Assembly (NCBI GenBank): GCA_900752535.1
Contig: CAADVV010000413.1
Coordinates: 1 to 19,773, forward strand
Direction of reading: 5' to 3'
DNA length: 19,773 bases
Source of the DNA: Bacteroidales bacterium
Lineage (GTDB): Bacteria; Bacteroidota; Bacteroidia; Bacteroidales; Muribaculaceae
Below, piece after piece: positions 15,825-19,773 of the stretch. The translations under genes and the position numbers were made by a program. The stretch's first letter is position 1. Each line of letters opens with the position of its first letter. The notes beneath the pieces were generated by a model, which saw nothing but the letters and a program-made list of their open reading frames with translations, was not told where the DNA came from and ran no database searches.

Positions 15825-16673
15825 TCAGCTTTCCTCCTGCGCCTTCGCCAGAAGCGATAAAAAGGGTTTGCGAAGCGATTCAAGGCGTTCCGTCTCTTCG
15901 TCCGTACCGAAGCCTGTCCCGTCCGGTTTTCCGTCGATAACAAGCTCTGCAAGCTCTTTCGAGGCCTCGATAAACGCCGCCCATTCCCCGCCGAGGTCGA
16001 GCCGGAAGAACTGTACGAGCGGCGAGCCGTCGTCGAACCTCGATTTACGCAGAACCCGCCAGAGGGCGGCATGGGCAATACATTCCAAGACGGTCTCGCA
16101 CAGTCGTTCTTCCGACCGGACGGTCTGTGCCGATGCCGTGCCGGAATGACTGTCCGGATAGATACGACTGTCCCGTCCGGCTATCTCCGTCAAGGTCTGG
16201 CGCATGATTTGTCCACATGATTTGCCCACATCGAAAGAGGTTGCTTTGCCGATTATCCAGTCGTACAATGCTTCCTGTATCCTTGTGGCAAAGTCCGCTT
16301 CTTCCTGTCCGCTGTCCGGCATGGCTGGCGTGCCGATCCGCAGGGGCATGGTGATGACGACGCTTTTTGCCAGCCGGATGCGTTCCAACTGTCCGAGCGC
16401 TTCGAGCGTGTCCAGAAACGAGCGGACAGTAGCCCGGTGCCAATGCCACTCCGATGCAAGGTCGGAAACGGTTACATGGCACTGGCAGGGAGAGAGGTCG
16501 TAGTCCTGCCTTCTTAAAAACGGGGAGACGAAACCTGCCAGCGATTTATCCAACAAATCGCAGTAGGCTTCCATTCTCGTTTTCCGCTCGCCGACTTTTT
16601 CTTTCAGGTAGTCGAACACTTCCACGTTCGCCAGTATGGCGGCGGGCGCTTCATTTCTATTTCTCATTTTCAT
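15825..16673 (-). CDS. Relaxase-linked protein with likely winged helix
   Basis: I do not recognise the family of this 282-residue protein. Residues about 25-110 look like a winged helix: a helical YCDLLDKSLAGF segment, then VTVSDLASEWHWHRATVRSFLDTL as helix-turn-helix and ERIRLAKSVVITMP as the wing. The C-terminal half is mostly helical with no motif I know. The start overlaps the upstream membrane-protein gene (ATGA); a second Met at 16667 is possible. Position directly before the relaxase and its candidate oriT suggests an oriT-binding accessory or a regulator of the mobilization genes, which is inference. Confidence 0.75.
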   Translation of the reverse strand: MKMRNRNEAPAAILANVEVFDYLKEKVGERKTRMEAYCDLLDKSLAGFVSPFLRRQDYDLSPCQCHVTVSDLASEWHWHRATVRSFLDTLEALGQLERIRLAKSVVITMPLRIGTPAMPDSGQEEADFATRIQEALYDWIIGKATSFDVGKSCGQIMRQTLTEIAGRDSRIYPDSHSGTASAQTVRSEERLCETVLECIAHAALWRVLRKSRFDDGSPLVQFFRLDLGGEWAAFIEASKELAELVIDGKPDGTGFGTDEETERLESLRKPFLSLLAKAQEES

Positions 16674-17248
16674 TCTGTTTTTGATGATTCATAATGTGCG
16701 GATAGTTTCAGGTTGCCATTATCCGCATTATCGTGGCAGCCTCGCGTGATGATACTATGATAACTGTCGGCTAATGCTCCGGGACATTCCAGCCATTCGA
16801 GGAATTTGCGTATGTCTGTCTTTTCGGACATGACCCTTGCCGACGGGTAGAACAGGGCAGCCAAAAGAACAAAGGCGATGGTTACGGCCATCGTGTACAG
16901 ATGCGGCACGAAGCCGATGACCAATGCCAGGAGCGCAAACCGGACGAAACGTTTCGGTCGGTCGAGCAAGCCGCGCATCCATCGGTCCGCCCGCCGGAAA
17001 GAGGCCCATGCGGCACACACGATGGTAGATGGCACGATACCGAACTCGCCGGGGTGTCCGCTCGTATAGACATAATGAAAGAGGAGCAATACGATAAGCA
17101 GCACATGGGCGTACAGCCTGCGGGCCTTTTCGCTCCACACCATTTTATCGTAGAATCTTGCCATGAAGCAACGCCTGCTTCTGTACAACAGTGCCGGAAG
17201 GACGACAGGCATTGCAAGAAATACGAATTGTAATATAATCCAGGTCAT
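16670..17248 (-). CDS. Multi-pass membrane protein of unknown function
   Basis: This 192-residue protein has hydrophobic segments at about 1-22, 46-63 and 103-132, the last long enough for two passes, so three or four membrane spans are likely. A basic, Arg-rich loop (YRSRRCFMARFYDK) follows the first span and another (RRADRWMRGLLDRPKR) lies in the middle, which by the positive-inside rule would face the cytoplasm. The C-terminal 50 residues are hydrophilic. Four-base overlaps with both neighbours indicate coupled translation. I recognise no family; a membrane component linked to mobilization is possible. Confidence 0.7.
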   Translation of the reverse strand: MTWIILQFVFLAMPVVLPALLYRSRRCFMARFYDKMVWSEKARRLYAHVLLIVLLLFHYVYTSGHPGEFGIVPSTIVCAAWASFRRADRWMRGLLDRPKRFVRFALLALVIGFVPHLYTMAVTIAFVLLAALFYPSARVMSEKTDIRKFLEWLECPGALADSYHSIITRGCHDNADNGNLKLSAHYESSKTE

Positions 17249-17643
17249 AACAGGTAATAGGGTTTTGAAGGTATATGAACGGGCCGTACCACGAGTTCCA
17301 ATCGGACAATCCCGTGGGTGGCCAAGCGGATAATGTTCTCGGTGTCTTCGGCTGTCAGGGACGACGCGCCTTTCTTCATCCGGGATTTGAATGTGCCGTT
17401 CTGCTTACGATATGTAGCCAGTGCCGTGTCCAGATCATGCTCCGGAATCGTCCACGTCATGCCCTTTTCGTATGGTTCATGCGGTTTGTAGGCCCGCAGT
17501 ACCAGCGTGCGGGTCACAAGGAAGTCGGTCCGGGTGTTTCTCGGAATGACGTGTTCCTTGTAGAAGTTGTCATCGGCCACTTCTATCCACGTGCGGTACG
17601 TGTCGATGCAGAAAACCATCTGGCGGTATATCGTGTTTCGCAT
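17245..17643 (-). CDS. Small hypothetical protein in the mobilization operon
   Basis: This 132-residue soluble protein has no signal peptide, membrane segment or motif I can name. Visible features are an N-terminal part rich in aromatic and charged residues, a basic KQNGTFKSRMKKG segment in the middle, and an ending RLELVVRPVHIPSKPYYLL that looks like beta strands. The stop overlaps the next gene's start (ATGA), and the start is 10 bases after the upstream gene, so it belongs to a tightly coupled operon. Function unknown. Confidence 0.65.
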   Translation of the reverse strand: MRNTIYRQMVFCIDTYRTWIEVADDNFYKEHVIPRNTRTDFLVTRTLVLRAYKPHEPYEKGMTWTIPEHDLDTALATYRKQNGTFKSRMKKGASSLTAEDTENIIRLATHGIVRLELVVRPVHIPSKPYYLL

Positions 17644-17653
17644 AGGGCCTGTT

Positions 17654-18106
17654 TTACATGAAATCCAACAACACGTCTTCCTGATTCTTTTTGTACTTGA
17701 AGCTGCCGTTCCCGGCGTGGAGTTTCAGGTCGAGACACAAGTCGCCGTACATCAGCTCCAGCGAATCGTAAATGGTCGCGATGATACGGTTTACCTTGCC
17801 GTCCGCGTCTGTCCGGGCGTTCATCTTGAACATCTGCCCGAAAGCAGGATTGGAGTAGGCACAGGTGCTATGGCCGGATTTCTCCAGTCCGACCGGCACA
17901 TGGTGGTAGAGTGTAATCAGCTCCATGTCGTCCTCGAATATGTCCATGACCTCCTCCAGATCATAGGGGTCCCGCAGCGGGAATGTGAGCAGAACATAGT
18001 CACCGTAGAACTGCGGCTCCTCCATCGTTGCCACATTGAGAAGCTGCGGCATTTGCAGGGGTACGAACGACATGAAGTCATCCAGAAAGTGTCGTAACAT
18101 AATCAT
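17654..18106 (-). CDS. Small acidic hypothetical protein in the mobilization operon
   Basis: This 150-residue acidic protein (149 or fewer if begun at a later Met; MIML gives ATGs at 18106 and 18100) has no signal peptide or membrane span. The acidic segment DPYDLEEVMDIFEDDMEL near the middle and KYKKNQEDVLLDFM at the end stand out. It is 10 bases before the next gene and 26 bases after the lipoprotein gene. I do not recognise a family, and only operon membership can be stated. Confidence 0.65.
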   Translation of the reverse strand: MIMLRHFLDDFMSFVPLQMPQLLNVATMEEPQFYGDYVLLTFPLRDPYDLEEVMDIFEDDMELITLYHHVPVGLEKSGHSTCAYSNPAFGQMFKMNARTDADGKVNRIIATIYDSLELMYGDLCLDLKLHAGNGSFKYKKNQEDVLLDFM

Positions 18107-18132
18107 ATATCGTTTATTTTGTGAATAGGCTT

Positions 18133-19182
18133 TTACAACGAGGCGATGAATATCTCCATGAGCATACCGGGCAGTTCGTCCAGCCGGTCGCCCTCCGACG
18201 GCAGGATTTTGCGCAGTTTCTCGAATGCGGCGGGCGTTTCTGCGGCCATCCTGTAAAGGGTTTCCTTATCTTCCGGGGACAATAGCGTCATGCAGAGACC
18301 GTCCAAGGAAGCGTAGGGCTGTAGAATCATCCAGACATAGGCTTGTGCCTGTTCGGGCATTACGACCTTTCCACGGCGTATGTTGTCAAGACAGGCACGC
18401 ACGTTCTGGATCAGCCGACGGTCGGTACGTAAGGCCATGTATATCGTGGCGTCCTTGTAAGTGATTTCCTTGCGCCCGGCAGCGAAAAACACTTCGGAAC
18501 AGCACTTCTCCGTGTCACGGGTGATGTCGGCCATATTCGCTTCGCCAAGCTCGTGTAACCCGGACAGGAAAGCCCGAAAAGCGGCATCCTCCCTTTCGAT
18601 AAATCTTTTGAGGTCGCCGTTCCCGTGTATTCCATTGTTCAGGGTTTCGGCAAGTACGTTACGATATGCTGACAGAATTTGCTCCTTGTTACCCCGACAG
18701 GCCGGACGTTTATCCAATTCTGCGAAAAACGGACGGATTTCTTCGGCGGAACGATGCAGTTCCACGTCTCCGGTATAGGGAGAGAAACGTTCTTTCAGAA
18801 TCAGCACTTCTTTATAGGTGCGAGGTTTCGACATCGCCAGCCGGGAAAGTTCCGCACGGACGGAATCGTGCAGCAGAATGTACTCCTCTCGTATGTGGGA
18901 ATGTGCCTGATAGGTCGTATCCCGGCGCATGGTTGCGGTCACGGAATCTTTCAGGGTCTGCCACTTCCCGATATATGCGGTCAAATCCTCAAAGGAAAGT
19001 TCTTTTTGCCTGCGTGTTTCGGACAGATACTCCCGATACAGACCGGCTGGAGTGGATTGGGCTTCAACCAGTGATTTGCCGTTCGGACCGTCGCACGATG
19101 TAAGTGTGAAAATGGCAATCGGAACGGCAGAAAGTCCAGCAATCGAGAGTACAATTTTTAAGTATTGATTTTTACAATTCAT
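18133..19182 (-). CDS. Helical lipoprotein, first gene of the mobilization operon
   Basis: This 349-residue protein has a long N-terminal hydrophobic segment (9-27) ending in the lipobox LTSC with Cys30, followed by DGPNGKS, so it is predicted to be a membrane-anchored lipoprotein. The mature part is almost entirely helical and charged, with no cysteine-rich or enzymatic motif that I can identify. It is the promoter-proximal gene: a well-matched Bacteroidetes promoter lies 24 bases upstream of the ATG. An entry-exclusion or mating-surface role would be conceivable for a lipoprotein beside transfer genes, but nothing in the sequence shows this. Confidence 0.72.
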   Translation of the reverse strand: MNCKNQYLKIVLSIAGLSAVPIAIFTLTSCDGPNGKSLVEAQSTPAGLYREYLSETRRQKELSFEDLTAYIGKWQTLKDSVTATMRRDTTYQAHSHIREEYILLHDSVRAELSRLAMSKPRTYKEVLILKERFSPYTGDVELHRSAEEIRPFFAELDKRPACRGNKEQILSAYRNVLAETLNNGIHGNGDLKRFIEREDAAFRAFLSGLHELGEANMADITRDTEKCCSEVFFAAGRKEITYKDATIYMALRTDRRLIQNVRACLDNIRRGKVVMPEQAQAYVWMILQPYASLDGLCMTLLSPEDKETLYRMAAETPAAFEKLRKILPSEGDRLDELPGMLMEIFIASL

Positions 19183-19205
19183 AGTTCATTTTGTATTTTA
19201 CAGCA

Positions 19206-19235
19206 CAAATCTAAGTATTCTTTTCAAGATGACAA
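19206..19235 (-). promoter_or_regulatory. Promoter of the mobilization operon
   Basis: Read on the minus strand, TAGATTTG (19206-19213) is an exact TAnnTTTG -7 box, and a TTG at 19233-19235 lies upstream with 19 intervening bases, the usual Bacteroidetes spacing. The start of transcription falls near 19199, about 17 bases before the ATG. Confidence 0.6.
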
Positions 19236-19286
19236 GCGCCGAAAATTGTTTTATAAACTATTTTTAACATTGTACTTAATAGTTTG

Positions 19287-19301
19287 ATTTTCAATGAAAA
19301 T
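19287..19301. promoter_or_regulatory. AT-rich palindrome, possible operator
   Basis: ATTTTC-AAT-GAAAAT is a perfect 6-bp inverted repeat with a 3-base centre, between the divergent promoters of the mobilization operon and the recombinase-like gene. A regulator could bind here to control both. AT-rich chance occurrence is possible. Confidence 0.25.
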
Positions 19302-19360
19302 AAGTGAAGGAAACGAAGGATTCAGAAAGCCCTTCATATCATTTTCGTTCAAAGTATGGT

Positions 19361-19388
19361 TTAGTTTAAAATAAAACTCTTATATTTG
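19361..19388 (+). promoter_or_regulatory. Promoter of the recombinase-like gene
   Basis: TATATTTG (19381-19388) is an exact TAnnTTTG -7 box, preceded by TTTAG/TTTAA sequences around 19361-19369 as a weak -33 region. The ATG at 19418 is 29 bases further on. Confidence 0.55.
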
Positions 19389-19417
19389 TACTTATTCTTA
19401 TAGAAGTGCACAATGAT

Positions 19418-19773
19418 ATGGCAAAAGTAGGTTACATATTCAAGGCGGATCGTTACGACGGATTCGAGGCTGATAAAGAGTGGATGCAGAAATACGGTTG
19501 TGTACAAGTGATAGAGGAACTTGTCGAAAACGAGGCTCTGCGCCCCAGATGGAAACAGCTTGTAGCGAATCTCGAAAGAGGTGACGAGATTGTCGTGGCC
19601 AAATTCAGCAACGCTCTCCGTGGGTCGCGCGAATTGTCCGCGTTTATTGAGTTGTGCCGAATCAAAGTGGTGCGTATCATCTCCATCCATGACCGGATCG
19701 ACTCGCGGGGGAAACTCTTCCCCGAAACGAGGGCCGCCCATGGTGTTGAGATATGCCGGGGGGCGTCCGCCGG
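19418..19773 (+). CDS. Serine-recombinase-like protein lacking catalytic Ser, cut by window edge
   Basis: The visible 118 residues match the resolvase N-terminal domain: MAKVGYIF at the start, YGC then VIEELVENEALRPRWKQL, RGDEIVVAKF, and IISIHDRIDSRGKLF. The nucleophile expected at position 10 (GYxRVS) is Ala here (GYIFKA). The usual DR of the KLDRLGR motif is replaced by Ser64-Asn65 (AKFSNALRGS). Arg42/Arg44 and Arg68 still occupy positions of catalytic arginines. It cannot act as a normal recombinase if this alignment holds. It may be a regulator, or a partner of another recombinase. The ATG at 19413 is in another frame and stops after five codons. The last dozen residues fit the family less well; a one-base frame change near 19735 or low quality at the sequence end is possible. 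Confidence 0.8.
   Translation, partial: MAKVGYIFKADRYDGFEADKEWMQKYGCVQVIEELVENEALRPRWKQLVANLERGDEIVVAKFSNALRGSRELSAFIELCRIKVVRIISIHDRIDSRGKLFPETRAAHGVEICRGASA

Noticed and set aside
19361..19741. Open frame of 126 codons antisense to the recombinase-like gene
   Set aside because: The plus-strand frame matches the resolvase domain; the antisense frame has no motif and covers the promoter.
1..19773. CRISPR arrays, tRNA, rRNA or insertion sequences
   Set aside because: No regularly spaced repeats, tRNA-like cloverleaf, rRNA segment or transposase gene was seen by eye on either strand.

Overview
The window looks like accessory DNA of a gut or oral Bacteroidales bacterium (Bacteroides, Parabacteroides or a relative). 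The evidence is a full type V (FimA/Mfa-like) fimbrillin operon, lipoprotein signal peptides ending in SC or AC, a MobV-type relaxase with a long coiled coil, and TAnnTTTG promoter boxes characteristic of Bacteroidetes. No ribosomal, tRNA or core housekeeping gene was seen. The combination suggests a mobilizable or integrated element carrying cargo, but no element end is proven inside the window.

Region A, about 1-8295, plus strand, is a six-gene pilus operon. In order: an OmpA-like/DUF3575 outer-membrane protein (147-1403), a DUF5119-type lipoprotein (1400-2428), an AT-rich fimbrillin that is probably the major subunit (2488-3522), two further fimbrillin-family lipoproteins (3665-4636 and 4671-5822), and a 788-residue likely tip protein with an Lcl/FISUMP-like C-terminus (5847-8213). 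Two hairpins lie just after the third gene and may reduce read-through. A strong terminator-like hairpin closes the operon.

Region B, about 8300-12594, holds a degenerate AraC-type C-terminus (8665-8820), an intact AraC-family regulator (8817-9644, minus strand), and three tandem aldo/keto reductases (9773-12512, plus strand) divergent from it. Both divergent promoters can be read. A perfect 14-bp hairpin separates this operon from the converging one to its right.

Region C, about 12600-19235, is a minus-strand operon read from right to left from a good promoter at 19206-19235. It encodes a lipoprotein, two small unknown proteins, a multi-pass membrane protein, a protein with a likely winged helix, the MobV relaxase, and an OmpA-family barrel protein. 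The 221-base gap upstream of the relaxase is the best candidate for oriT.

Region D, 19381-19773, starts a plus-strand gene for a resolvase-like protein cut by the window edge. It lacks the catalytic serine: residue 10 is Ala.

Taken together, one module builds a surface pilus, one is a regulated redox cargo, and one is for DNA transfer with several unrecognised envelope and DNA-binding partners. The least explained parts are the relaxase-linked unknown genes and the serine-less recombinase.
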